A stretch of DNA of 64,000 bases from Ampullaceana balthica (GCA_944989445.1 CALYLW010000560.1:327308-391307), one strand, 5' to 3'. Counted from the first letter of the stretch, positions 11,240 to 24,062 are shown. Notes: generated by a model not told the origin, from the letters alone. A program made the numbers and translations.

Positions 11240-11562
11240 TTTTGTTAAAGTTGTTTTAAGAAACTCAAATTTAGAAGATTCGTTTTAAACAACCAATCAT
11301 GTTAAATACATAGTTCGAAGAGATCATTAAACTGTAACAAAGGCCGTGTTTAAATTATGTTAATCCGTTTAAAAATTTAAAAATGTCTGGTTAGATGGCC
11401 CTGGTTGTTTATCCAAGTCAAAGACAAACTTGACATGAGTTTGATTTTTAACATAAGGAGGCTAAGGTAAGGGGGATCATCCTCACAGCAGCCCTTAAAT
11501 ATCGCCAAGTTGGTCTGTGAAACATATATGATCTGTCGAGGGCAAATAACATACGAAATTAT
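11240..11562. other. Upstream flank of the five-exon gene
   Basis: AT-rich; no TATA/Inr pair or clear first exon recognised. Confidence 0.4.
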
Positions 11563-11725
11563 GAGGTCAAGATCTTGAGTCATAACGAATTATGAGGTCA
11601 AGATTTTGAGTCATAACGAATTCTGAGGTCAAGATCTTGAGTCATAATGAATTCTGAGGTCAAGATCTTGAGTCGTAACGAATTCTGAGGTCAAGATCTT
11701 GAGTCGTAACGAATTCTGAGGTGAT
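11563..11725. repeat. 31-bp minisatellite
   Basis: Five copies with core GAGGTCAAGATCTTGAGTCA, period 31 (11563, 11594 and on). The unit contains the palindrome TCAAGATCTTGA. Confidence 0.88.
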
Positions 11726-12479
11726 GAACGAGAACCATAACAAACTGTGTGGTACAGATTGTGATAATTTTACTTAAATATGTCAACAGCGAGACTTATC
11801 CGAATCGACACAAAAACTAAATTAACTTAAGATCAATAACACATTATGAGTTTAAGGACGACCTATGGCAAATTCAGAGACACCCAGAGCGACGGTTGTA
11901 ACAAGCCATCAGAATAAATGCCAAAACCCTTGCATCCTCTTCAATAGTCTACGAGTGTAGTCCTGCGATGTACAACAAGAACACACAAGCAGCACACCTT
12001 TAAAACGAGCAAATTTAATGGGAAAATGAGGAAAGACCTTGAATCAGCATTGGGGTCATTTTGGTGTCATGACATTCACATTTGACCAGTTACAATATGT
12101 GATATTGACAGTGTGACCTCCAATGTCAAGGCGACCTTGGAGTTTTGTGACCAGGCCATTGCGCAGAAACCGCATGAATAAATTATGATAAGTGATACGT
12201 GATATTATCTTTTGTTTACTGTCCTATATCTTGGAAACGGTTGATTCAAGAGGTTGGGCTGACATTTTGGGGTCGCAACCTTTTGACAGGGGTTGACATG
12301 TTTCTAGCTAATTGGACGAGGTATTAACTGTAGATGTCCAGTGGTATTAAAATTTGACTGAGAATTTATGTGGTATTTAAGACTATGCCAAGGAAAAGAA
12401 ACATGTGTGCCGAATGAAGGATCGTCTCCTAATGATGTGTATGCTTCGTCTCGATCTATTGCCCCGCATCATAGTGCAG
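11726..12479. other. Intergenic, nothing recognised
   Basis: No frame, array or element recognised. Confidence 0.5.
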
Positions 12480-12655
12480 GGATATTCAACTTTATCAACC
12501 ACATATATTAGAACTCACCAAACATCAGGGATATTCATCGTTATCAACTACAGATATTAGAACTCAACTATGAGCAGGGACATTCAACTTTATCAACCAC
12601 ATTTATTAGAAATTAAAAAAATGCATATGTAAACTCTACTTTATCAACCACAGAC
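12480..12655. repeat. Degenerate repeats with ACTTTATCAACCACA core
   Basis: Four diverged copies of an approximately 50-bp unit containing CTTTATCAACCACA and ATTAGAACTCA. Confidence 0.7.
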
Positions 12656-13270
12656 AAAATGTGTAATTAACTAAGAGAGCCATTCATTGAACTATTTTGA
12701 AAGCTAAAAAAGCTTTCAAAAACTCACAAGCCAAATATAAAAAAAATTTCCATACTTTTACAATTGCCACCTTAATATTATTATGGAGACGGCTGCTGTC
12801 ATCCTGGTCTGGTCGAACCCTTCCACACTTAATAAAAAACCCAGACTTGTCTGTGTGTTCGTCCCTCTCTTTGCGGCTTGTTTCAGCCAGAACGATGGTC
12901 ACCGTTTTTTTTTACGATTTACTTTTTTATGAATAATAGATGGATAACTTGTAAACAGTGTATGAGTGAGCCTGACAGGACGTAACAAAACAGCAAACTG
13001 CTACTTTTTATGAGAAAGTTTAAGAATTTTTATAAAATTTCACAAATGAAAATTGATTTTTCCAAACAATTCATCTAGGGAAAATGTGTAGGCGGGTACA
13101 TGCACACTTCACATTCGACGTTAATTCCAACCTGTTTCTTAATTCAAAGCATTAAACTAACTGCGATTGCCAATCACATTTTCTGAGATATGTTTGTTTG
13201 ATATCATGGCTGTTTAAGGTAGACAGCTTTTCCCGAATTGTTCTTAGATGTTTTGTTTTTTTTAACGTTA
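12656..13270. other. Intergenic, nothing recognised
   Basis: Short antisense-overlapping frames near 12690-12930 show no domain features. Confidence 0.5.
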
Positions 13271-13274
13271 AGTC

Positions 13275-13320
13275 TCGTAGGACGCAATAATCTTCTGTAT
13301 AGAAGGAGCGTCCGTAAACA
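13275..13320 (+). repeat. SINE 3'-end fragment
   Basis: GGACGCAATAATCTTCTGTA followed by TAGAAGGAGCGTC matches the 3' end of the tRNA-derived SINE at 22141-22436. No A or B box is attached. Confidence 0.65.
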
Positions 13321-13344
13321 GATCTACAGTTTAGTTTAACCCGG

Positions 13345-13556
13345 CACAGCTACACACCGCTAATAACACACACATATGTGCCGCGATACAGCTACACACC
13401 GCTAATAACACATTTTACATGCCACGACACAGCTACACACCACTAATAACACACTTATTGCCGCGACGCAGCTACACACCGCTAATGACACATTTACATG
13501 CCGCGACACAGCTACACACCGTTAATGACACACTTACATGCCGCGACTCACAGTTT
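13345..13556. repeat. 39-42 bp tandem repeat, five copies
   Basis: CAGCTACACACCGCTAATAA recurs at 13347, 13389, 13430, 13469 and 13509 with GCCGCGAC linkers. Confidence 0.85.
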
Positions 13557-14175
13557 AAACAAATGAACTCTTCTCATGTATGTGCACAATAACACTTAAG
13601 ATCATGAATCTATTCTTTGCTAGTAGCACGATATATCCAAGTACCAGCATGAATCGGACCTTAGGAAGAACGTAACAGGGACAGTATCTAGAACACCAAC
13701 GCCTTATTACCTATCCTTACTAACAGGCATCGAAGTCACAATAAACATCCACATCAGCGTCAACACACATGGACACCGACGTCACCATCAACAAAAACAT
13801 ATGTGTCGACAGATATGGACAAAGATTTCGCCATCAACGAAGACATCAGCGTCATCACATATGGACACCGACGTCCCGGGACCATGAACGCATACACCAT
13901 TGCCAATATGTGACGATAATCCACAAACCAAAGACGTGTAGTGTATCCACAGAAATTCCGGTGTACATCCACAGCGCCTTCTGTGGACCATTCAATTACC
14001 GCGACTGAATTTTGAGTATGCTGCTGATGAATATGTCGACGTAAAGTTCGAATCAAATTTAAACACGATGCTTAAACTGCTTATATGATATTAGAGAACA
14101 CACATCGGTCACTTCGCGTTACATCAAGTCGGATTCACGAAAGAAAACTGTGCGCGTGTCGATCGTTAATAGATT

Positions 14176-14390
14176 ATTTTTGACATCTCTTTCCACTTTT
14201 GACATCTCTTTCCACTTTTGACATCTCTTTCCACTTTTGACATCTCTTTCCACTTTTGACATCTCTTTCCACTTTTGACATCTCTTTCCACTTTTGACAT
14301 CTCTTTCCACTTTTGACATCTCTTTCCACTTTTGACATCTCTTTCCACTTTTGACATCTCTTTCCACTTTTGACATCTCTTTCCACTTCT
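14176..14390. repeat. 19-bp minisatellite, about 11 copies
   Basis: Nearly perfect repeats of GACATCTCTTTCCACTTTT. Since 19 is not a multiple of three, all minus frames stay open and give KVERDVKSGKRCQ-like strings, which are not a protein. Confidence 0.93.
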
Positions 14391-14473
14391 CATCAGTTGC
14401 CACGTTGAACACAAGGAAATTATTTTTTGACAACACAGTTCCAGCAATGGTTAACAAAGTAATATGGTTTACC

Positions 14474-14745
14474 GCTGACGGCAGGCGATAGTTCACTAAC
14501 CACTAGTTTATTGCGGGCGGCAGGCGATAGTTCACCAACCACTAGTTTATTGCGGGCGGCAGGCGATAGTTCACTAACCACTAGTTTATTGCAGACGGCA
14601 GGCGATAGTTCACTAACCACTAGTTTATTGCAGACGGCAGGCGATAGTTCACTAACCACTAGTTTATTGCAGACGGCAGGCGATAGTTCACTAACCACTA
14701 GTTTATTGCAGACGGCAGGCGATAGTCCACTAACCCAGGGTCGCT
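14474..14745. repeat. 39-bp minisatellite, seven copies
   Basis: Core GGCAGGCGATAGTTCACTAA, period 39 (14480, 14519 and on). Copies differ at GCGGGC versus GCAGAC. The unit is a multiple of three, so open frames exist on both strands. Confidence 0.92.
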
Positions 14746-15939
14746 AAAGCTGAAGCCGGAGAGAAAGCCGCGAGGACATTCAATACGCGCGCGCTTTGAT
14801 TTCTGCCTGCGACGAAATCAATGCCAAATCACGACAGATCGAAACACAATCCGCCGTGCAATCATAGCTTTCATAAATGGGGCCGGTCTGACGAAGGGGT
14901 GAGGTGGGCGGGTAGGGGTGGCCGAGGTTAACGAGTGGTGTTTGGGCGTAACTAAGGTAGGGCGGGGGGAGCTTATTCGTGTGGGTTTGGGGGGGGGGTC
15001 GATGTTTTACGAAGTTATGATTCAATCGGGCGTGTAACCGGATCAGATGGCGGCGAAGAGAAAGAAGGGTCGGGGGCTAAGGGCGTGGGTGAATGGGCTA
15101 GACGGGAAGAGTAAAAAAGGGGGTAAGGGTTGGTGGTTCTGCCCCCCCCCCTGATCAATGACTGAATCTCGCGGGCGTAGGAAGTGGGCGTGTTTTATGA
15201 CAACTTAAACTTTACATTTAATGGCACCCACTCCAAGAGTGCAGTTGGCACCGGGATTCAAAGCCTATTGATGGCTCATTTCTTTTCACGGGTCCGCTTG
15301 ACATTGGGTTATAAGAACAACTGTATCTTGTTGTGGGCAGTGAGAGATAGGGGGAGTTTAGGGCGAGGGGCTATGTGATTGGAGCTTTAACTCATGTCCT
15401 TTGGCCTCAGGGGCCATAAATGACGTCAAAGATACGCTTTGAAACAAGAGAGAGAGAGAGACTGATCCGTTCGTTAGCGTAGATTATGATTTGGGATCAT
15501 GAAACCAGACAACAAAATTCCCAACCAGAAATAATCCCATCTTAATGGCAAGCGGCACACGTGAAATGTTTTGTGACCACTCACCCATGTCACACTTTGA
15601 TCTTATGCAGAGGCGTCACTGGAGTTGTTGTCACCCAGTGCGATAGATCACGGTGTCACACCATAGACCTCGTCCGGGTCTTCCAGTGCCAGATAACTGG
15701 AACATACGCACGTGCACAATTTGGTGTCAACCCTTGTGATGGTGTCGACCTGTTTGGTCCGACCCCTCCCCCCTCCCGCACCCATCTAGTGACGCCTCTG
15801 ATCTTAGGTACGCATGCAGAGATATCTTTCACGCGGATACTTTTACACGCATTTCTAGTCCCTCGATGCGCAAAAGGACTGGGTGCTGTCCAATAAAAAA
15901 CAGCTATCCGCACGTGTTAAACCAAAAATTAAACAACCT
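14746..15939. other. G-rich then mixed intergenic, nothing recognised
   Basis: 14.75-15.15 kb is G-rich on the plus strand with G-runs; 15.4-15.46 kb has a GA-rich run. Frames near 15.6-15.9 kb overlap on both strands and show no domain. Confidence 0.45.
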
Positions 15940-16011
15940 TGTAAAAACAGAGTTTTTGACTATAAATCCCTTATATATGACGAGAGCAATGCCCGTGCGA
16001 TGCTACGGGTA
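15940..16011 (+). mobile_element. T-family 5' end fragment
   Basis: TTTTTGACTATAAATCCCTT and TATATGA match the left end of T elements (e.g. 38775). It runs into CCCGTGCGATGCTACGGG, a palindromic motif that opens the next repeat unit. Confidence 0.6.
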
Positions 16012-16718
16012 GGCACAATGAAAATACCTTTATTTGGATTTGAGTTTCACATTCCCCTTAATAATGAGTGTAAACGTATCAGGAAAATAGGGTAGTCATA
16101 AATCAAACCCCTTCTTTATAAAAATCACGATATGTGTGTCTAGAAAATAGATAGTACGATGAATTTAAATATTACCCATAAATGTTGGTATTTCTGCTTT
16201 AATAACGCACGCTTTTGTCTATATGCTTTACCAGAATAACAAAGGTCCTTAACAGTTACAAAAATCTAATGGGCAAGGATCAATTTCTTTTTCCATTAAT
16301 CAAAAAATGAAAACAATATCTTTGATTCCTTTGGTTCTAGGAAAAAGCTCTCAAAATCACCCACTCCATTGTATAAGCTAAGTATGAAATTAGTTCAAGA
16401 CGAATAGGATATTTTTTTAGCATAGTAACAAAGCAATTAATTGGCATAAACTTGTTTCAATTAAATAACGGATTATATTTCTTTGTATTTATATTCAAGC
16501 CTTTTTTCATTGTAGCTTTTTTATCTTATAAAATGAATATAAGTTAGGGCTTAATATATAATATATATTATGTAGGCATTTGATTTTAAAACAGAATAGT
16601 TTTTAAAAAATTAGTCTGTATACAAAACTTTATCCTCGTTGTATAATATTGCTCAAATAAAATCAAGTTGTTATGTCACAATATCAGTTGCTGTTAGTGT
16701 ATTTTTTGCAAGAACAGG
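16012..16718. repeat. 0.7 kb duplicated unit, first copy
   Basis: Starts TAGGCACAATGAAAATACC and ends just before TAGGCACAATTAAAAAATAA at 16719, where the second copy begins. Shared landmarks include ATCACGATATGTGTGTCTAG and ACAAAACTTTATCCTCGTTG. The first copy is uninterrupted. Confidence 0.75.
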
Positions 16719-17115
16719 GTAGGCACAATTAAAAAATAACTTTATTTGCTTTTTGGTCTCAAATTTCCCTTAAAAATGAATGTATATGCATCATGAACTT
16801 AGGATAGTGATAAATCAAACCACTTCTTATAAAATTCACGATATGTCTGTCGAGAATATAGAGAGTATGATGAATTTAAATATTAACCATCAATTTTGGT
16901 ATGTCTGCTTTAAAAACGCATGCTTTTCTCTATATAATATACTCCAAAAGAATATAAATGTACTTAACAGTTATAAAAATCTAATCGGCAAGGCTCAATT
17001 TCTTTTCACATGAATTAAAAAAAATATATATATATCTTTCCATATGATTCATTTGGTTCTAGGAAAATGCTCTGAAAAACACCAATTCCATTGTTTAGTT
17101 TAAGCATGAAATTAT
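16719..17115. repeat. 0.7 kb duplicated unit, second copy, left part
   Basis: Diverged direct repeat of 16012-16400, cut at GCATGAAATTATTT by the LINE insertion. The remainder resumes near 19128. Confidence 0.7.
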
Positions 17116-19127
17116 TTGTTTATTTTATTTTTTTGAATGTAACAAACAAAATGTACATTATATATTATTATTTCTTAAACATAAAAACCTTAATTATCTC
17201 CTGTTATGTTTAATATCATGTTTTGAATTGTTTGTCTAAAAATGTGTTCTAATGTTATGTTTGTGTAATTGTGGTTATGGAAGAATGCCGTAAGTCTGTG
17301 ATGCCATATGTGTTTTCTGTACTGTGAAAGTATTTTTTAAGCTTATAGTTTGTTGTTTCTTGTTTATAGAGTATGGTATTATTTTTAGTGTTATTGCTTT
17401 GTCTATATCTACATTGTGTATTGTGCCTGCTTTTATGAATTGTTGGAGTGTGTTTTTAGTTTGTAAATTTGTATTGCATGTGAGATATAAATGTTGTTCT
17501 GTCTCATCAGCTCCTGACCTACAGAGTGGACAGCCTATTCCGTCTCTATAATTTCTTGATGAGACTGGTGTTGTATTGTAAATTAGTCTGTATGTTATTT
17601 TTATTTATTTGATATTTCTTTGATATGTGTATTTTTTAAAGTTTCCACAGTGTTTTTAATTCCATAAACTTGTGTCCATTTAATTCTATTGTTTAGAGGT
17701 GTGGCTTGTCTTTTTATTAAATGTGTATATATTTCTTTGGTTGTTTTGTGTACTACTTATTCATTACCTTTTATTGCTTTGATGCATGCTGTATGAAATT
17801 GTGATTGATTTCTACCCATGTAATTTTCAGTGCTGTTATCAATTGCAATTAAATGTCCTATTCTGATTCCTAAGTAATACTGTTTGAATGTATTTTCTGA
17901 TCTTTTTTTAATGGCTTGTCCTTTACATTTTATTCTGAGTGCTTGTATTTTTGTTTGTATGTCTTGCAAGTTTATTCCTCTATTTAGCTTAGATTGTATT
18001 AGTGTTGTTTGTTTGAAATTGTGTATTGTTCCTTGGAATATGCATTTAGTTATGTGTGAGTTAATTTCTTATAAAATTATTGGTGGGGGTTCCCATATTG
18101 TTCCTGTATATATTGTTTTGGGGATGACATATGTGTTTATAATTGTGCTCCTTCCAAAAATTGTCTGTGCTGTGTATTTGTTTTTGTAAATAATTTATTT
18201 AATTGATTGTTCAATATCCCTCCATATTTCATTGCTTGTCTGTGTTTGATTATTGGAATAAAAGATCCCATAAATTCTAAGACTCTCCTTTCTAATTATG
18301 CCTAAGGGGAAATCTAGTCTATCTTGCCACCTACCTATCCCCAAAATTTCAGATTTGTTTACATTATTCTTGGACCCACTACCTTTTCCAAAATCTTGAA
18401 AAATTGAAATTATTTTGTGAATTGACCTATCATTTGTGGGGAAAAATACCGTGTCATCTGCATAAGCAATCACTTTAATATCTCTGGCTCCAGGGATCCC
18501 TATTCCTGTAATGTTTTTCTCCATTCTGATTTTCTCTATAAGTGGTTCAAAGGATAGAATATATAGATAAGGGGATAAAAGACAACCTTGTCTAACTGAT
18601 CTTTTAATTGCAATGTTTTTTTAAATTATATTATTTATTATCAGATTGCTGATAGGCGTTCTGGATAGAATTTTAACCCAATTACAAAAATACTCCCCTA
18701 ATTTATTGTGTTGTAATATCTTGTGAAGGTATGCATGGTCTACCCTGTCAAAGGCTTTTTCCTGGTCTAGTGATAATATGCATGTTTGAATTTGTTTTTC
18801 ACTTGTATATTGAATAATGTCTCTGATTAAATTATTGTGGTTGTTGATGTCCCTGCCTTTAATGCTGCATTGTTGATTGACATGAATGAGAGCATTTAAA
18901 TGTGGTTTTAGTTTATTGGCTAATGTTTTGGTAAGAATTTTATAATCTGTGTTGAGTAATGATATGGGCCTGTAATTTAAAAGTTGTGTTTTGCCTGTGT
19001 CTTTCTTTGGTAGAAGTGTGATGTATGAAGTGTTCATTGAATTTGGTAGTTCCATGTTGTTGTAAGCTTCTTCTAAAGTTGCATGTAATATTGGGCCCAG
19101 TGTTGTAAAAAAGAAGTTGTAAAACTC
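17116..19127 (-). pseudogene. Tx1/L1-like LINE ORF2, 5'-truncated and broken
   Basis: Minus-strand reverse transcriptase remains. 19055-18621 encodes RT motifs including LLNYRPISLLNTDYKIL and SLDQEKAFDRVDH (catalytic Asp of motif A). 18524-18195 encodes YADDTVFF (motif C) and NVNKSEILG. The two parts are in different frames, separated by stops. Further on, near 17550-17470, CPLCRSGADETEQHLYLTC resembles the C-terminal Cys/His motif of L1/Tx1 ORF2. No endonuclease domain is present, consistent with 5' truncation, and a T-rich tract near 17117-17135 is the poly(A) end. A sequence-based tree is needed to separate Tx1 from other L1 clades. Confidence 0.85.
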
Positions 19128-19730
19128 TGTTTAAGACGAATTAGTTATTATTTGAGCAAGATAATATTTATTTGAATATGTATGCTTAGTGGAGGGTGGA
19201 AATATGGTTTATGGGTTTAATATACGCATCTTCTTTTCACACGAATATTAACATAAAAGCTATGTTTTTTTTTAAATTCATAGAGATTGATTTTCTAATA
19301 AATTATGTCATTTTGAAAGGACGCCCCACTCTTTTCTTCTAGTATTAACAAAGCAATAAATTGGCAGATTCCACTAAAAAAATGATTAATTTTCGTTGTA
19401 TTTGTATTTAAGCCTTTTTTCATTGTAGCTTTTTTTTAGCTTATTAAATGACATATTTGGTAATGGTCTTTTGACATATTTGGTAATGGTCTTAATATAT
19501 AACAAATATTTGAGGGCATTTGATATTAAATCAGAATAATTTAAATAGAATTTTTTCAAGAAAGTTTATACAGCTTAAAAGAAAACTGCCATTTAGTAAA
19601 CCACATGAGCTGCCTTTGAAATCAGTCTTTATACAAAACTTTATCCTCGTTGCATAATATTGCTCAAATAAAATCAAGCTGTTATGTCTAAATATCAGTT
19701 GCTGTTAGTGTATTTTTTCGCTTGAGCACG
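19128..19730. repeat. 0.7 kb duplicated unit, second copy, right part
   Basis: Resumes with TTAAGACGAATTAG, matching TTCAAGACGAATAGG in the first copy (16397), and continues through GCCTTTTTTCATTGTAGCTT and ATTGCTCAAATAAAATCAAG. A TTTGGTAATGGTCTT segment is locally doubled. Confidence 0.7.
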
Positions 19731-21230
19731 CACTTTCTGATGCTAGAACCTATATATGAGTCGTAATACCCACGATATGTCTTTACACTAAATATATGTA
19801 TACCTTAAAGAACCGTACAGTTTATACCCGAAGTGTGTGCCACCCAACTCATAAAAAGCATATTATTTATGTGAATTTTGATGCTTAAGTAAGGTGTGCA
19901 TGGGTTTTATTTGTTTTAAAAAAACATTTTGAATCGCAATGTCTGGGCTTAAAATTTACCCTGCTGATTTAGTTTAATATATGCAAAAGTATAAAAACAT
20001 TTGCTAAGCTATAGTGTTTATGTCATCCAGGGTTGGGCGATATTATTGACCAATAAATGGTACATTTCAAAAGGTCATAAAGTTGTACTCAATATAAAAA
20101 TAGCTGTTCCACTTATTACCCACACTCATTGGTCCGTGCACATAACTCCTATATATAATCCATTTTCGTCTATAACAATAGCGACTTTTTTTTCATTCAT
20201 TCTATTTCCTTGGGGCAGTTTATGGAGCAATCTTTCCAGAAAAAAAAATCGTGTAAACTATTTAAGCACCGAAGGAAAATAAATCTACCACCTAAGAATC
20301 ATTGGCATTGCTTTCATCACTAATCACTTGCTTTATGCATTTTTTAATTGATAAATATAACTTACCTAGCATGTTTAACTTAATTTATGCAAAAAGAAAA
20401 TTAACAGTGGCTAAGCTATAGAGTTTGGTATCTGGTTTCACTCATGTGCTTTCTTTCTCTAATGCATTGAAGACATTTTTAGTATTTGATTATTTATAAC
20501 TAACTTTTAAAATGTCAAATACATTAAGTATTTAAATTTAAGCATATATGAGGATATTACGAAAAGTTGTAAAATGATACTGTGTATTTGATAATAAACA
20601 AAATAATAGTATATCTATATAAATATTGCTAAAATATTATAATAAAGAAAACAGTGAATGTGGTTTGTAAACAGAACATTAGGTAAATTAACGTTGAACA
20701 TAAATGTAGACTGTTGGAGAAAGATTAAAGCAAATACATTTTTCGAACGGCTGGATGACATACATCTCGAAAATACATAAAGAAAACAGTGTAAAGATGT
20801 ATTTGCAAATATATATTAATTATTTAAAATTTTAAAAAAAAGATATACGTAATCTTGTTAGAGGCGCAACATTACCACACATAAAAATAAACCGTTTCAT
20901 CACATTTAGTTCACAACATAGACACACACACTCACTTTATTCACACACTCATACACACAAACATAAACACACAAACAGATAGTAACATTAAAAAAATCAC
21001 ATTTCATTGAAATAACCGCGGCTCTTTTTACTTTGTTTCCATTTTACAAATTAATATGAGCTCGAACTATTACGTCAAGTCACAATATTTTATAGCGAGA
21101 AACGCCGTCTTGTTAATCTCGACACCAAAATGTTTATTATTTAATTTTCAATAATTTATTTTATTTTCGGGAGTTACCACGCATGGCGAGCACCCACGCA
21201 CACACACGGCTTCGGACGCGCTTAGGCGAA
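19731..21230. other. AT-rich intergenic with weak internal repeats
   Basis: A roughly 60-bp segment with GGCTAAGCTATAG recurs near 20005 and 20410. Otherwise nothing recognised. Confidence 0.45.
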
Positions 21231-21650
21231 ATATATATAGGGATACATAACTAAAAGTATTGATTATGTTCAAACGCGTCAAACATTTACAGACTGAAAC
21301 CGAATGATCTCCCCTGGCTTTAAAAACCGAGGGAAGGGGGAGGGGGTGTAGACATCGACGGGTGGCGTCAACTCAACTGGCACGTGGAAGAAAAACAATA
21401 ACAAACTGTGAAATTGAATTACATATGTTGTATAGAGATAAACTAAAATTTATTAATTTAATTACGGTACGTTCTATCGATCTGAAATTTTGATACGATG
21501 CATTGTTAGGTGACACGAGTCTATGTGCAAAATTTCAGCTTGATAGCATCACGGAAAGTGTGTCATTTTGGACTTTTGTTTTTCCGCCTGCCCGACGACT
21601 AACGACAGAGACGGCGGTGAAGTTAATATAAGGGATTTAATAGGGTTTAA
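21231..21650 (+). mobile_element. T-family element copy
   Basis: Shows CATAACTAAAAGTATTGATT, the conserved hairpin core (arms 21476-21492 and 21528-21540), and the right end GTTAATATAAGGGATTTAAT. The left terminus is degraded. No coding capacity. Confidence 0.8.
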
Positions 21651-21699
21651 CCCGTCGCTGAGAAGATGGTGACACACATGATGGTCGAGCGCTCTGCGG

Positions 21700-21795
21700 C
21701 GACCAGGGATGCGGGTAGGGCCAGACAGCGACTAGGGATGCGGGTAGGGCCAGGCAGCGACTAGGGATGCGGGTAGGGCCAGGCAGCGCTAGAAC
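21700..21795. repeat. 29-bp repeat, three copies
   Basis: GACTAGGGATGCGGGTAGGG repeats at 29-30 bp spacing. Confidence 0.8.
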
Positions 21796-22140
21796 TGCGG
21801 ATGAAGGCGTGTCATTGTATGGTTGGCTCTGCCCATTCTGTTGAAGCTTCCCGCAGGAACTGTAAGCCGGGTGGGTCATAAGAGCTTGATACCTCGGCAC
21901 TACAAATAGAACGACGCGTGAACGCTTTTCATTGAACGTGGCGCTAGGCATTCTTGTTACTTCAACGTTTCTGTTGATGCCGATCGAATACGAATTTCTA
22001 ATTTCTAACTTAAACCTTAAAACAAAATATATAAAAACAAAAACAAAAAAAGAACTTTTTAGCTCTTTTTCGAATGAGATCCTACCAATCAGAGGAAATT
22101 AGAGATAGGTTCAAAAATGTTATGATCTCAAGAACAAGGA

Positions 22141-22436
22141 CGCCGCGGTGGTCGAGTGGCAGCGCACTGGACTGTCGTACCGATGGTCACGGGTTCGAAT
22201 CCGTGTGAAGGCAAGGGTTTGTTCCCGGGGCCTAGGGCGTCCCTGAGTCACCCCGCTCCGAATGGGTACCTAACACTACATGTAGTTAGGCGGCTGGGTA
22301 ATGCGTGGAACCCACAAAGCCGTGGCCTGTGAACGCTGCATCACTTGCCAACAGATCATCTGTCATGGTCTGTGGACGCAACTATCTTCTGCATAGAAGG
22401 AGCGTCTGTATAGATAAGATAAGATAAGATAACAAA
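22141..22436 (+). mobile_element. tRNA-derived SINE, full-length copy
   Basis: Contains an RNA polymerase III A box TGGTCGAGTGG (22149-22159) and B box GGTTCGAATCC (22192-22202) in tRNA-like spacing. The tRNA-unrelated body follows, with GTTCCCGGGGCCTAGGGCG, and ends CTTCTGCATAGAAGGAGCG followed by a (GATAA)n tail. The head resembles a Ser/Leu-type tRNA. It is not a functional tRNA gene, since no acceptor stem closes. Confidence 0.88.
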
Positions 22437-23274
22437 ACGCCTTCATCCTATAAAAATGAACTACTAAAAAAATAAAGAAGAAGAGAATAAGTCACGAGAA
22501 TTTGTCAAACGTCAACACAAGTTGAGTATCCAACCAGAAGTGAATTCACAAATTCCTGGATGAGTAGGAAAACACCCCATCGATGTCTTCTATGTTTTGT
22601 TTGAATTTAAAAAAGAAATTTTTAAAGAATCATCTTGTATTAACAAATACTGAACGTGTGCATACGAGGCCTGTGGTAAGGGGGACATTTTTGTTCAAAG
22701 TCTGACCGAGGTTTAGATACGGAAACAGAGGGGTGAAGGGGAGAGGTAGGTGGGTGGGTGGCGACACTTTCAACGTAAATTAACATCAGATTCTCTCCCC
22801 TTCCACAGTCCTCGGCACTTGAGATAAGGGTCAGATTAGGCCAGCGGTTCCCACGGTTCTTTATCTATCGATGGATTAATTATTTTGAAAATTATAACCC
22901 CACCCCCCGAGCATGAGAAGCGAATTTCCATAAACTTAACCATATTAATATTTCATGTACGTTATAACAAATTATATGGGTAACCAACCGAAACAAATAT
23001 CCACGTCGGGTTCTTAAATTTTGGCTACGCTGAGTATTGTTTCAGAACCATCGTATTCATGTCGGAGGGAAGGTGTGGTAGGGTAGCTCAGTGTGTAGGC
23101 GACCGCATGTGTGTAACAACACGTTATAGCTTTGTGTGTTAGAGAACGCATGTTCATGTGCGTACCAACGGTTCATATGGGCGTGTGCCGTGTGCTTTAC
23201 AAAGTATCTGTAAAGACCAGCAAAGAACGCATGTTTGATTGAGTTTTATAATAGTAAGAGAAAATCACCGGGAA
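22437..23274. other. Intergenic, nothing recognised
   Basis: No element or convincing frame seen. Confidence 0.5.
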
Positions 23275-23440
23275 AAACCAGAACACCAGCCTACAACACA
23301 CCTGTACAAACAGAACACCAGCCTTCAACACACCTGGACAAACAGAACACCACCCTTCAACACACCTGGTCAAACAGAACACCAGCCTTCAACACACCTG
23401 GACAAACAGAACACCAGCCGACAACACACCTGATCAAACG
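23275..23440. repeat. 32-bp minisatellite, five copies
   Basis: Core CAGAACACCAGCCTTCAACA, period 32 (23281, 23313 and on). Overlapping Gln/Thr/Pro-rich frames come from the repeat. Confidence 0.9.
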
Positions 23441-24060
23441 CAGAACCACAAACTTACAAAAAGCCTTGAGCTAAAACAAAACAACTTAAACAAATAAACA
23501 CTTTGCTACAGTCTAGTTAACCAATTCTAGACACGCCTTTTTACACATCCATACAATACTATACGCGGTAATAAAAAAATCACAGGGTCTTCATATCCAC
23601 ACAAAACCACACCGTCTGAATGCCCAAACATTACAGCACCGCCCAACACAATGCCACATCTTTCATACATTTTAACGCAATACCGCACCCTATCAACCGA
23701 AGACACGGCAATCGTGATACATCACAGCAGGAAATGACTAGCTTCAATAATTTTATATCACATTATCCCGATACTCCACTCGATTGGATTGACTCAATAA
23801 ACCAAACATTTCCGTATTAACGGTCAATTAAATGCAAACAAGAAACGAGGAACTGCACCAGAAACAAACGTAATAAAACCCACGGCCACAACAGGAGACG
23901 TTCAACACAGATTTATTGTGATTTGTTTCTTTAAGGGATCGTGTGTTCTTTTTGTGGGGGCTGAAAATTTATTGGTATTTTCTGGAGTCTGGAGCGTTGA
24001 AATTTATGCTTTGACGATTCAGCGTGGGGGGAGGGGGCGTGGGATGAAATGCGTGCACAT
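23441..24060. other. Intergenic, nothing recognised
   Basis: No domain or repeat identified. Confidence 0.5.
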
Positions 24061-24061
24061 G

Positions 24062-24062
<1 letters not shown>

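Noticed and set aside
14119..14698. Minus-strand frames of 70-125 codons (KWKEMSKVERDVK; VVSELSPAVCNKL)
   Set aside because: Both are read-through of the 19-bp and 39-bp minisatellites.
15561..15913. Overlapping 111-codon plus and 85-codon minus frames
   Set aside because: They overlap on opposite strands, have no domain features and no splice or start context that would favour either.
22141..22215. tRNA gene (A and B boxes present)
   Set aside because: No closing acceptor stem, and the sequence runs into a SINE body seen in a second copy at 63586.
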